A stretch of 62,000 nucleotides of DNA from Cryptomeria japonica (lineage: Eukaryota; Streptophyta; Pinopsida; Cupressales; Cupressaceae). Location: positions 445,400,038-445,462,037 of the forward strand of contig NC_081413.1 in assembly GCF_030272615.1 (NCBI RefSeq), read 5' to 3'. Below the pieces are notes generated by a model. That model was given only the letters and a program-made list of their open reading frames with translations. It made no database searches and was not told the DNA's origin. Positions within the stretch are counted from its first letter, which is position 1; each line of letters begins with the position of its first letter. This document shows positions 32,499 to 43,258 of this stretch, one piece after another. The position numbers and the translations under genes are program-made.

Positions 32499-33590
32499 TC
32501 AATCAAAGTGCCCCCACAAAAATGATGATTTTGGCACTTTATATGTAGTGCGTGTACAATAGGCCACTTGCAAACAATGGCAAGGTGGAATTATAATTTT
32601 GTTTTACAACTGCCCCAATAGGCTGAGAACTTCAAAGCAAAAGATCAGAAAGATAGATCTATGCAATACAAATGCCAAATTGGCCAAATAAGACCATATG
32701 ATGAAAGTAAAATTTATACCCACAATTGCTGCAAACTAATAGCATATTCTGAGAGTAGACAAAAAATAATGCACTTTAAAAAAAAACGGCAACTGAAAAG
32801 GAGTTCATATGAGCCCGAACAGAGACCTGGAAGTTGCAGAAATGGGGATTGGATAGGTACAGTAACCAAAAACTGAGAATTCTAAAAAATATGTCCATAA
32901 AAATAAGAAAATAATTCCACCACGTGAATGTACACAAAATTCTAGCCCATTTCAAAAAACATTGTACCAAAAAAGGAGCCTGCAAATTTTTTGAAAAAAT
33001 GATGACAACAGCGGACTGCAAGGTTAAATTTGACAGCTGTATGACCGTCGCCCAAACTTCATGGCTGACTGGGCGTTGACTTGGCACTGACTATGCAAGT
33101 GATTTGGTAGGTGATTTAGCAGCCAACTGGGTTGCTGACATGGTAGGGTGATTTGGCAGCCAACTGGACTGCTAACATTGCAGGGTGATTTGGTAGCGAA
33201 CTGGACCACTAATGTGGCACTGTTGACATGGCACTGCTGAATGGGCAGAAGGACGAATCCCAAAAATAATTTCCAAAAAAAAAAATTTTTACAAAAAAAA
33301 ATTTTCAAATTGGAAAAAAATTTTCAAAAAAAAAATATATTTTTTTTTTGAAAAAAAATCCGAAAATTCCGTACCGTACTGCCCAAATTGGGTAGAAAAT
33401 TTCCTCCACACCCAAAAATTGATTTTCGCCAAAATCGATCAAATTTATACTCGATTTTTATGGAAATGGCCTCCCAGATGCAATGGTGAGGTTGAAAACA
33501 CCCTAAGATACCTCCAAAAATGCAACCCCTCAGATCTAAAGATAGAAGCCTTCCACGATGTCTCCAAAAACCAATCAATGAAGCCCCAAT
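32499..33590 (-). other. Element E long untranslated leader
   Basis: This stretch of nearly 1.1 kb lies between the primer site and gag with no ORF of note. It contains a tandem repeat (33111-33220) and an A/T homopolymer block (about 33275-33360) of alternating A and T runs. Confidence 0.7.
33111..33220 (-). repeat. Tandem repeat in E's leader
   Basis: Three diverged units with a 37-bp period start gtgatttagcagcc, gtgatttggcagcc and gtgatttggtagcg. Confidence 0.75.
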
Positions 33591-33603
33591 GGCTCTGATA
33601 CCA
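33591..33603 (-). promoter_or_regulatory. Element E primer binding site (tRNA-iMet)
   Basis: TGGTATCAGAGCC on the minus strand directly adjoins the 5' LTR. Confidence 0.92.
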
Positions 33604-34055
33604 TGTGAGATTTTGCCAAGATCAAGAGCTCAATGAAAAGTACAATAGAGAGAGAAAATATAGGAGAAGAATAAACTCTTTTCTTGTCAATAGATAAATG
33701 ATCAATTGTTCCATTTTACATACAATGTAGATGAGCTTGCTTATATAGGCAAGGCTAGGGATATGTGAGCATACAAACATGACATGTGGCTCAATAAGAA
33801 ACAACGGTAGGTAGGAAATAGGTGTGGGTAGGTAGGAGAAATAATATAATAGTCCACATGAGGTGGATCACCCACTGAATGTGGAGTGTAACAACAAGAT
33901 CAACACCATTAAAGGTGGAATTTCTCCTACACACACTATCTCAATGTGGCACAAACAACCAAGTGTCTCATACCCAAACTACTATGAAATGCATTTCCTA
34001 AGTAAACTTAAATAAGTGTAATAATATCCAAGATGAATAATTATTTACACCAACA
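33604..34055 (-). repeat. Element E 5' LTR
   Basis: This 452-bp repeat has a minus-strand TATA sequence GCCTATATAA at 33750-33741. Right TSD cctcc: 34056-34060. Confidence 0.92.
33741..33750 (-). promoter_or_regulatory. TATA box of element E
   Basis: GCCTATATAA on the minus strand, identical in both LTR copies. Confidence 0.65.
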
Positions 34056-34060
34056 CCTCC

Positions 34061-34740
34061 AAATATGATCTATCATCCACAAACACTTCACTAACCAGTA
34101 TCTTATCTCCTTCAGATTTGAGATATATGTTGGTATCTTCATTGGTTCTCTGAAAAACCTATTTTCATCAGGTGTGAATGAATCCTTTAATACCATGCTC
34201 TAGGTGCTTTCTTTAACCCATATAGTGCCTTGTGCAATTTGTATACCATGTCTTTTTCATCAGTCAAAGCATAACCATCTAGCTGCTCAATGTATACTTC
34301 TTCTTCTAGTATTCCATTAAAAAATGTTGACTTCACATCCATCTGATATACTTTGAATCCTTTATGTGCTCTAAATGCAAGTAAAGTCCTGACACCTTCC
34401 AGTCTAGCAACTGGTGCAAAAGTCTCACCATAATCTTCTCCTTCTTCCTATGCGTAACCTTTGCAATCCAATCTAGCTTTGTTTCAAACTACTACACCAT
34501 CTTCATTTAGTTTGTTCCTAAATACCCGCTTAGTACCTATCACATTTTTATTCACTAGTGTGGGTACTAGGGTCCATGTATTGTTCTTCTCAATTTGATC
34601 AAGCTTCCCCTCCATAACTTTGATCCAATGATCATCTCCAAATTATTCCTTAGCAATTCTAGGCTCAATATTGTAGATCATGCAATAATTTTCTCTAATT
34701 CTTCTTCTAGTTAATACTCTGACATCCTTATCTCCAATAA
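34061..34740 (-). pseudogene. Element C reverse transcriptase, N-terminal part
   Basis: Read on the minus strand with frame changes, this gives the copia RT start: NNTWTLVPTLVNKNVIGTKR, then GEDYGETFAPVARLEGVRTL, VYQMDVKSTFFNGILEEEVY and VYKLHKALYGLKKAPRAWY. The catalytic loop reads VSEVFVDDRSYLE, equivalent to YVDD, just before the E insertion at 34056. Several stops interrupt it. The rest of RT continues at 29489 on the other side of E. Confidence 0.87.
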
Positions 34741-34741
34741 T

Positions 34742-35790
34742 CTAGTCAGGATTATGATTGAGTCTCACATACCTGAAAATAACATGATCATTATCTTCAG
34801 GTTCTTGATCTTCATTATCATCATCTTCTTCTGACTCTACCTGTTTCGGTTGAACTGGTACAACAACGTTCACATTACAAGTTTCAAGTTTCACAGGTTC
34901 TAGTTCCAAAAATAGAATGCAAGGATCTTCATCCTTTTTCTCCACACTAGTTTCCCCTAAGACTTCAGGATACTCATCCACTTGAACATCAACATTGTCA
35001 ATGATTCTTTGTGTATGGTTGTTGTAACATTTGTAGGCCATACTCTTGGTGGAATAACCAAGAAATATAACTTCATCACTTTTAGCCTCAAACTTACTAA
35101 CATAGTCACCTCTCTTAATAAAACATTTACTGCCAAATATCTTAAAATAATTGACATTAGGTGATCTACCATACCAGTATTCATAAGGAGTCTTATCCTT
35201 ACGTCTCATTACCAATATCCGATTCATAGTGTAGATAGATGTGCTAACAACTCCGAAGAGTTTTTGCTACACCTCCTTGTATCAACATTGTTCTAGCAGC
35301 TTCAACAACTGACCGATTGTTCCTCTCTACAATACCATTCTACTGTGGTGTCCTCAGTGCAAAAATTTGTCATTTGATACCATTCTCTTCACAATATCTA
35401 GTGAATTTCTCAGAAGTAATTCACCACCTTGATCATTCCTCATACACTTTATCTTCTTACCAGTTTCCTTTTTAGCTAAGGCCATGAATGTTGTGAACTT
35501 ATTAAATGATTCTGTTTTATCCTTCAAGAATGTGACCCACATCATTCTTGAGCAATCATTAGTGAAGAGCATAAAATATCTATCACATTGAATACTTTTA
35601 GTTCTTATTGGTTCACAAAGGTCTTTATGAACCAGATATAATAGATGTTTCACTGAAAAAGATTTGCTCTTAAAAGTTGAGGATGTCATCTTTCCCAACT
35701 GACATTCCTTACACAGAGCATTAATCGGTTTGTCCAACTATGGAAAACCTCTCAGTGTCTTGGACTTACTCACTTTAACAATGTTATCAA
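34742..35790 (-). pseudogene. Element C integrase
   Basis: This is a copia integrase. The zinc-binding part is WLWHRRFCHINFDNI (just upstream, about 35822-35778) with LCKECQLGKM, followed by the core: VHKDLCEPIRT with the first catalytic Asp, then CMRNDQGGEL with the second. The third region (about 35335-35300) is frameshifted but shows the N-G-I-V-E-R type end. The C-terminal part 35227-34742 is open (KTPYEYWYGRSPNVNYFKIF, FLGYSTKSMAYKCYN). Stops at about 35738 and 35354 and a shift near 35330 disable it. Confidence 0.88.
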
Positions 35791-36448
35791 AATTTATATG
35801 ACAAAATCTCCTATGCCAAAGCCAACTATCATCTACTTTAGCAATTAAACAGTTGTTGACTTTAGGATTCAGGTGAAACAAGTTACCTTTAGTCTGCTTG
35901 CTAGTTGCGATCAGTTCACCTTTACCCCCATAGATTTTGCATATGCCATGCTTAAAGTCCAATGGATATCCTCTGTCATTGAGTTGAGAAACACTCAAAA
36001 GATTGTGATTTAGCCCTTCAACCCAGTAGACATCATCTACATTTCTCTTTCCATTAAGAGAAATAGCTCCCTTACCTTTTACCATGTAGGGTGAGTCATT
36101 ACCAAATCTCACAGCTCCACCATCAAATTCCTTCAAAGAAAGAAATTTTCTCCGGTCATCGATCATGTGATGTGAACAACCACTATCAATGATCCAATCA
36201 TCAGAATTATCCATGCAAGAAACTAATGCTTCCTGATCCAATGTTTCCTCTTTAATGGCTTCAAAATAAACATCTTCATTAACATCACCCCCAGATTCCT
36301 CATTAGTGATACCACCATCAACTGCAATAAGACAATCTCTCTTGCCTTTTCCTTTGTACTTATTGAACTTCTCTCGCTTGTGCTCATTGCCACCATTAGG
36401 ATGGTTAGCAACAATGTGTCCAATCTTGTTGCATGCAAAACATTTCAA
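35791..36448 (-). pseudogene. Element C zinc knuckle, protease and pre-integrase
   Basis: This stretch of about 220 codons is open and in frame with the integrase. The zinc knuckle CFACNKIGHIVANH has lost its last Cys, and a basic segment follows. The aspartic protease site is DDWIIDSGCSHHM (about 36202-36164), with the flap region VYWVEGLNHNLLSVSQL after it. The pre-integrase segment precedes WLWHRR. It is the least damaged part of C. Confidence 0.9.
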
Positions 36449-37240
36449 AGGTAGTTTACCTCACTACTTACTAGTACCTATGGGCAACCGCTTGGCCAAC
36501 AATGCTTCAAGCTCAACCAAACTGTCTTCATCATCAACTTCTCTAGTGGATCAGGATTCATAATTGTGATTGACATCTCTACTTTTCCTCATAGATGGGT
36601 TAGAAACTGAAGCTCTAAATGCAGATTCAAATTTTTGAACACTACCATCATAACCATTTAATTCAAAAGAAGTAAGCTTACCAATGATGGAGTCAAGGGT
36701 TACCTTAGTTTTTTCAATTGACTTTACCTCCTGAATGGATGCAACTCAAATAGCATAGACTGGTAGAAGGGTTCTCACACCTTGCTAACCACTACGGCAT
36801 CTTCCACTTTACCACCAACACTCTTGATCTCACCAACTATCTCTTTTGTCCTCTAACCATACTATTGTATATTCTCTCCTTCAGCCATCCGCATGTCATC
36901 AAATTTTCTTCTTAGACTCAGTTCTTTAGAAATATTCACATGTTTATCACCACTATAAATCTCTTCAAGTTTCTTCAATACCTCATAAGAAGTCTCCAGA
37001 CCATGGACATCAACATATAGTGCATCAGACAAAGAACTGATAATAGCCTCTAGTGCTTGATTGTTTTATTATTTCTCTTTCCTCTGATCGTCAGTCATAA
37101 TCCCACTAGGTGAAACGTATTGAGTACCAACATGTTCCCAGTATTGACTTCCTGGACTCTTAATAGAAATTTTCATTCTATCACTCCATATCATGTAGTT
37201 CTCTCTATTAAACTTCAGACCGTCCTTCTTCATCATGTTC
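36449..37240 (-). pseudogene. Element C gag
   Basis: Frames on the minus strand with several stops give copia gag: KFNRENYMIWSDRMKISIKS near the start, EAIISSLSDALYVDVHG, SYEVLKKLEEIYSGDKHVN and KELSLRRKFDDMRMAEGENI. It leads toward the zinc knuckle at 36448 after frame changes. Its position, directly after the primer site, fits. Confidence 0.8.
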
Positions 37241-37292
37241 TACAAGATCTTTACCTCAAGTTGTTAAGCTTAGACCTTAGAGGACCTAAGAA

Positions 37293-37304
37293 GCTCTGAT
37301 ACCA
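37293..37304 (-). promoter_or_regulatory. Element C primer binding site (tRNA-iMet)
   Basis: TGGTATCAGAGC on the minus strand lies two bases from the 5' LTR. Confidence 0.9.
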
Positions 37305-37306
37305 AT

Positions 37307-38713
37307 TGATGGTATGATGAAAGAATAAGGATTCGGTCAACTAATGAGAGGGGGGGGGGGGGGTGAATCAGTAGATAGAAAAATAATATAAACTATTACC
37401 AATCTCAAAATCAACCTCTCAAAGAAAACTCTAAACTAACAAAATGCAAAATCACTATCAAGTTAAACTAGTTAACTGTTATAATAGATTGGCAGTAAAA
37501 CAACTTGAAACTCACAAACATCCAAATACTTTACTGACATTAGTAAAACCTCATTTCAGATTACTATCAGTTAACATAACATATCAAAGTGCATTGAGTA
37601 GTTAAGAAATTCAACCCTAGTAAATATAACCAAAAAAAAATTCACCACTTGACACAATATTTTTTATGTGGAAACCCAAATGGAAAAAACCACAATGGGG
37701 ATGAATACCCAAAATTATTTTGAACTCTTCTGAAGTTAGCCCTATTAGGAGCCAAGCCTATTAAAGCTTTAAAAAATATCCTGTGAAGAACAGATCATGT
37801 TAGGGACCACCCAGTTAAGGGTTTGACTATAATGCCCTATTAAAAGAAATACACTATGAGGAGTAACCTCAGTAGAGGATTTGAAATCCAAGCTAATGGA
37901 CTAACTGGTTAGAGGATTTGAATTACACTAAGCTTGTTAGAGCTTACCCGGCTAGGGGATTTTACTGTTGTAATTGTTAGAAAACAATAGGGGTTTTCTG
38001 ATCTGTTTGAATAGCACTACACTTGCTTGTTTAGATACTTTTCCTGCTCCTATTTGCCTTTACACAAACTACAACTACATCATCCAGTTTGAAAACCACA
38101 CTCTCACTCTCAACTACAAATTGCCAATAGTTCAACAAAATAGCTCATCGACCTTATAAACAAATCAATAGGTTGGTAACGCAACACAAACCTAATTTTC
38201 ATAGAGATTACAAACAAATTGGTTCAAGTATGACCATTGGATTACATAATAATCTCTGCACATCATTTAGGATAGCCTTGACCACTCATGTATCATTGCT
38301 TCAATAAACTCTGTAACTCATCACATGGTTTGAATTATGTTCAATATACTTGCTCATCCCCAAGATAAAAATCTTTATCTCAATGTGTCAAAAATCATTT
38401 GAAACTCTACTAATACAACATGCATATGTGTCATAATCATTACCACTCATCATCATATCATAAATCAATACAACCAATTCACCAAACTTCATCAGTTAGG
38501 GTTTATCATATCAACATGTAGGGTTTACCATTTGATCTCACTTCTTCTCTAGTAATACCAGTTTCATCTAAAAACTCACCTACCACTTGTAGTTCCCTTC
38601 ACTAGCCCTTCCTACAGGTTACAAGACAACATTCTAACAACATCATTACCAATTAATTGACATCAATGATAGTATAACATTTGATTAATGCAATCTTCAT
38701 GCAAATTCCAACA
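37307..38713 (-). repeat. Element C 5' LTR
   Basis: This 1407-bp repeat matches 26810-28210. It carries a long G run (37350-37363) where the 3' copy has a shorter one, and a TATA-like TTTATAAGGT on the minus strand at 38160-38151. Confidence 0.9.
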
Positions 38714-40483
38714 ATGATGTGTTAACCGGTAAGTGACCAAAGAGGCAAAGGTGATAGGCTCTTACCTGATGAAGATATCCATGGAGACCCACTCTAGATA
38801 CATGTAGTGGATTGGTATGTTTGGTGACTAGGAAGATGTGATCCCACTAGCAGAATAGGAGACTGCATGGTATGAAGGTTGATCAGTTCATGTATAACCC
38901 GTAGGGAGGTTGAACCATAAGATGGATACTGGTTGAGTGTTTGTTTCGTGACTGAACCAAAACCGACATAGTCAAGTGATCAGATCAGTTGGATGCTAAC
39001 TGAGATGCCACATGGTCTTTAAGTGGCAAGTGAATAGTGCATCATCGAAGTTGTTGATGAGGTAGCTGATGATTGGTTAAACATTAATGATGACTGCGAA
39101 ATGCAAGGATTAGTTGCATAGGTGTGCAGCTTGAGGCAGATCGAAAGGTTGATTGTTGTGTTGTGATGATCGATATAGGTTGTGTGGGTACATATCTGAT
39201 TTGGAGTAAGAAGTTGTGAGATCATTCATTTTGATTGACAAGTGTAGGCCGATAAACAGATCGTGTTTGCTAAATATAGCAAACGTGTATTGGAAGCACT
39301 GAGATTTGTGGTGATGGGTGATCTATTGCAAGTCGACAATCTCAGAGAAGAGATCTGATTTGATCTCATATGCCTCATCGTCATGGAAGGAACCTTAGCA
39401 CGCCAAAATTTGAAGTTATGTTTTGGTGGGAATGCTTGGATATAAATATGTAGACAACAGACCTAATTATTTTACTATTGGATAATAGAGTGACGTCCAT
39501 GAGGAGAGTGCAATCAGAGAGTTATTGAGTCAAAGTGTCCATTGACAAAAATAGAAGTGATTGAATGCTTAGAGAGAGAAACCGAAAGAGGGGTTTAACT
39601 GGCAAGGTTAAGGCAACCGGTAGATTGTCACTGAGCTTGATAGTGGTGTGAACTGACAGTGTTTGTACTGGTAAGAATATTATAGAGAGTGAGGCAGGGT
39701 AGAGTGAGAAGAGGTCAATCAAGTCAGAAGCAAAGGAAAAGTGCAATTAGGTAGAGAACCAAGTAGGGTGTAACCAGTAACCAGTTGTAGAGTCTGATAG
39801 ATTACCCAAATCGGCAGAGTCAGAACCGGTAAGTCAGCAACAACAAGAAAGGGAGAGCAGGGAGAGAGAGTAGGAAGAGGTTAGACAAGGAAGAGGTAGA
39901 GTGACAAAAGGAGGATTCAATCAACAAGGCATAGGAGAAGTGACACCGATAGAGATATTAATTATAGGGGTTACAAAACTTATTTGTAATCAGGATATTA
40001 CTATTGTATTGTTTACATTCATTGTAATCACTAAGTTGGTTCTTGGTATAGGGGTTTGTGCCCTAAATTAGGGGTTGGTTCTCTTTGGGTTGGTTCCCTC
40101 AATCAAGGGTTGGTGCTCCTTGGGTTTGTGCCCTTAAGTTAGTGGTTAGTTCTCCTTGGGTTGGTGCCCAAGAATTAGGGATTGGTGCTCCTTGGGTTGG
40201 TGCCCTAAACTTTGTAATCAGTTTTTTATTGTGAGGCTAGATTGGAGCAGTAGACTCCAACAACATTAAAAACTAAGGTTTTTCCCATATTGGATTTTCC
40301 TCATACATCTAGTGTTATGTGTTGTGCCTTTTGTGTGTGCTTGCATTTTTGGTCTTCTCCCTATCTCAGTGGTATATTCACCTTGTGTTAAATCTGCTAA
40401 TCGATACACACATTTAGGATTAGAAGGGTTAAGATTGCAAACCACTGATTCATCCCCCTCTTAGTCGCATCTTGTATTATACA
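38714..40483 (+). repeat. Element A 3' LTR, piece 3
   Basis: It continues A's LTR after C, matching 5505-7165, and ends ATTATACA. It is followed by the right TSD agaga (40484-40488). It contains the TATA sequence at 39441-39450 and the five-unit minisatellite. Confidence 0.88.
40030..40206 (+). repeat. Minisatellite in A's 3' LTR, five units
   Basis: Five diverged units of about 35-37 bp built on CTCCTTGGGTTGGTGCCC are present, against two units in the 5' LTR. Confidence 0.8.
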
Positions 40484-41632
40484 AGAGACATTGTTCCGGT
40501 GAAGATCAATGCATGAGAGATGCTTAGAAGTTGTCATTGATGGCAACCCAGTTCAGAAATCACATCTTGTGTACACAGATTTGATTTACCAGAAGTCATA
40601 CTGTCTATAAGGAATAAGTCTAGAAGGTGGAACACAGTAATCGGTAGAGCATGTGTATAATTTGTATATCTTGATTTTGATTGTGTAATTTTGGTTCCGG
40701 TGATTAAGGAAGATGATTCGAGGTTTGAGGTAGATTATTTTGTGATCCTGATATCTGGTGTTGTTTCATGAGCAAGATTGAAGGTCCAGTATCCGGTAAT
40801 TCAGTTAGAACAGAGTTATTTTGGTGTAATGCGTGTGTCGAAATCTTAGGGTTGATTTTGGTGATTAGTTTTGTGTTCGAGGTGATTGGGCCGACCTATA
40901 TGAAGCTTTTTATGTTTCCGTTTAGGTCCACATATGGATTTTTCAATGGATTGAGATGACTTAAGGTTACACATTTAATGTTGCATGTTATGCAGTTTTT
41001 GGAAGCCAACATGGTATATAATTAATTTTGTTGATGCGGATATATAAGACCAATTCATTTGAGAATTTTGACTAATGAGATGAGTGTAAGAAGTCTTTAT
41101 GAGAAAATATATGAAGGTTGTTGAATGTGATTGAATATTTTGGTGCTTTGGTGTTTGACGGCTCAGGGAAACAAAGTATATAAGTAGAACAATTGCAGAA
41201 GATAATTCGAGCCTAATCAAAGCTTCTTTTTGACATATGTAGATGTTATACTTTAGTTCATTCATTATTGTAATCAATTGTAATCACTTGTAAGGTAGTG
41301 AGCCTTCCTTTGGGTCACAACCCTTTTGTATTTGAGTGGTGAGCTCTAGGCAGTGTGTCTGATTGCAAGTGAATTCCCCTTATGTAATATTATCATAGTT
41401 CTGGCCATAGTATAATAGTATTGTGGGTTCAAATCCCACCATGGTTTTTCCCTTTCTGGGTTTCCACGTAAAATTATTGGTTTTATGGTTGTGTGGTTGT
41501 TTTCTTTATATTTCTGCAGTTTGTTTTCATTGTTATGTATCTAGTGGTTTAAGAATCAACATAATAAGTTTCTTAATTGCAAAACACTACCCCCCCCCCC
41601 CCCCATAATCTTAGTGTTCAATGATTCCAACA
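40484..41632 (+). repeat. Element B 5' LTR, main part
   Basis: The match to B's 3' LTR (54576-55709) resumes right after A. The first five bases duplicate 4672-4676. A TATA sequence tatataag is at 41041-41048 and the hairpin at 41423-41439. A run of C residues (41590-41604) replaces the usual CCCCCCCTCTC block. Confidence 0.9.
41423..41439 (+). promoter_or_regulatory. Hairpin with tRNA T-arm-like sequence in B's LTR
   Basis: GTGGG-TTCAAAT-CCCAC forms a perfect five-pair stem with a loop resembling the tRNA T arm and a Pol III B box. CATAGTATAATAG lies 5' of it. It corresponds in position to the hairpin in D's LTR. Confidence 0.5.
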
Positions 41633-41634
41633 AT

Positions 41635-41646
41635 TGGTATTAGAGA
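41635..41646 (+). promoter_or_regulatory. Element B primer binding site, degraded
   Basis: TGGTATTAGAGA differs at two bases from the iMet site TGGTATCAGAGC. Confidence 0.75.
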
Positions 41647-41700
41647 TTAGTTCCTTAGAAGAATCCTAATAGCTTGAGGAAGATCAGGAAGATTGAATCA

Positions 41701-42762
41701 ATGGACTCTAGTTTGCAGAAGTAGCTTAATGTGGCACTTGAAGGTCTTGATGCAGCTATGAAAGAGAAGAGTAGCTTGAGGAGAAGTTTGGAAGTAGCTA
41801 AAACTTCCAATGAATCTCTGAAGGAAAAAGTGAACACATCAAGAGAGAAGAGAAAGGAATTTATGGATAAACTTCAGGAGAAAGAAGAACAAAGCATTGA
41901 TAGTTAGGCCCTACAAGACAAGACATATGAGTGTGAAAATCTTGCTAGATAGAATGCAATCCCAAAGAATGAGATGCAATCCATTGTGATGAAGCTAATA
42001 AAGGAAATCGAAGACAAGAAAAAGAATGAAGAAAATTTGACTCAATCATTGAAAGACAAATCTGATTAATGTTGTAGGTCGAACTATGAGAATGATCAGT
42101 TGAAACTTGAATTGGTGCAATGCAAGAATGATGGTCAAGAACTTGAAAGGAAGATGATAATTTTGAGAGATGAGATTTCTATTGCTAATGAGTACAAGGA
42201 AAAATTCAAAGCTATATCAGCCTGGTTAGATGAGATGTTGGAAAGTCAGAGACATGGGAAAGACATGTGAGGACTTGAATATGAGAAAGGAGAATCCTAC
42301 AGTTCAGGACAAATAAATGATCAAAAGAACAAGAAACCTCTGGTAAGACAACCTAATGCCTATAAATTTAATTGTAAATGTTTTGTTTGTGGTAAATTTG
42401 GTCATATGGAAAGTCAATGCAAGAAAAAGATAAATATTGGGATGATGAATAATGGTCCTACCTTCATCAGTCAATGTTTCATATGCAATAACTTTGGTGA
42501 TAAGTCAAACATGTGCAAAATATTTATGAATAATTTCCAGAATAAGAGATGCTATGCTTGTGGAATGTTTGGACACATTTCTAACAAATGTAGGATGAGA
42601 CCAAATCAGATGAACTTCAGGCCTATGCAAGGAAATATTCTTTCCTATGCATGCAACAAATCTGGTCACATTGCAAAATATTGCAGGAGCAAGAATGTAA
42701 GCAAGAATGCTTGGATAAACAAGAAAAGATCAGATGAAAAGGGCAAATCAAAGGTTGAATAA
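41701..42762 (+). pseudogene. Element B gag: coiled coil plus four zinc knuckles
   Basis: One frame of about 353 codons begins MDSSLQ and has several in-frame stops. The first 190 residues are heptad-rich (LKEKVNTSREKRKEF and similar). The linker KPLVRQPNAYKFN closely matches D's. Four knuckles follow at about 42373-42690: CFVCGKFGHMESQC (intact), CFICNNFGDKSNMC (His lost), CYACGMFGHISNKC (intact) and SYACNKSGHIAKYC (first Cys lost). A Lys-rich tail ends in TAA at 42760. It is homologous to D's gag. Confidence 0.8.
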
Positions 42763-43258
42763 GTTAGAGAGAAACATAAAAAGATTTGGGTTAAGAAGAA
42801 ATATCCAAATGTTCAAAATGGCTCCACACCTAATTCCAGTTTGTGAACCTCATCCAGTAACTAAAGCCAAATGCCTTAGGGGGAAGATTTTCATGCACAT
42901 GCTTAAAAACCCCTTTCACAGATCTATAACTGATCAAGGATGGTTGTAGATGATAGGGATTAGATATGCAACTGATATCTAGAAGATTTTATGCCTATCA
43001 GAGTATCCAGTGATGAATTCTTGAAGATGCAGGGTATCCAGAAATCTTTTACGGTTGCGCATTTATTATAACTTAAAGTTATGTTTTTAGTGGATAAAAA
43101 GGCATTTCAATCATTCATTCTTCACATTGTGAATGGAGAGAAAGAGCAAAAGAGTGTGGTGAATGAGATTGAGCTGACAATTAGTGATTCCTAGCATCCA
43201 CTTGAAATTGAGAATTTATTTATTCACGCTCGAACTATTTTTATACCCTAGTTTAGAA
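42763..43258 (+). other. Element B spacer between gag and ORF2
   Basis: About 500 bp with stops in every frame. One frame gives a string (FTVAHLL, LVDKKAFQSFILHIVNGEKE) that could be remains of a protein segment, but it matches no pol motif. Confidence 0.45.

Larger units (their letters stand above)
29495..34055 (-). mobile_element. Element E: nonautonomous copia-like element with gag-protease-X ORF
   Basis: This minus-strand insertion of 4561 bp in C's RT has LTRs of 452 bp each (33604-34055 and 29495-29946) and exact TSD cctcc (29490-29494 and 34056-34060). By eye the LTRs differ at about 20 positions, making E one of the younger insertions. It has an exact iMet primer site and a TTAAGGGGGGG polypurine tract. 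One frame of about 776 codons (32498-30171) encodes gag, an aspartic protease and an unrecognised C-terminal domain. It has no integrase, RT or RNase H. Confidence 0.92.
26810..38713 (-). mobile_element. Element C: Ty1/copia retrotransposon (interrupted by E)
   Basis: This minus-strand element is about 7.3 kb without E. Its LTRs are 1407 bp (37307-38713, 5' end) and 1401 bp (26810-28210), with an iMet primer site and a GGGGGAGAT polypurine tract. It encodes gag, protease, integrase, RT and RNase H in copia order. The target duplication is imperfect: gatgtgctt on the left and atgatgtgtt on the right. It inserted in A's 3' LTR. It is the only copia element here with a full pol, but stops and E disable it. 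Confidence 0.9.
4677..40483 (+). mobile_element. Element A: nonautonomous copia-like LTR retrotransposon (interrupted)
   Basis: Element A is about 8 kb, with very long LTRs: 2489 bp at 4677-7165 and about 2.6 kb in three pieces on the right. They begin TGTTGG and end CTACA/ATACA. TSD agaga is exact (4672-4676 and 40484-40488). The internal part (7166-10108) holds a copia-type gag and nothing recognisable from pol, so A depended on enzymes made elsewhere. Its 3' LTR was later hit by G1 (after 10331) and C (after 26809). It inserted 13 bp inside B's 5' LTR. Confidence 0.88.

Noticed and set aside
33275-33360. Poly(A)/poly(T) run as a LINE or SINE tail
   Set aside because: It lies inside E's leader without TSD or an associated element; it is simple-sequence DNA.
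40440-40500. Recombination junction between two unrelated LTRs
   Set aside because: The exact agaga duplication at 4672-4676 and 40484-40488 explains it as a clean insertion of A into B.
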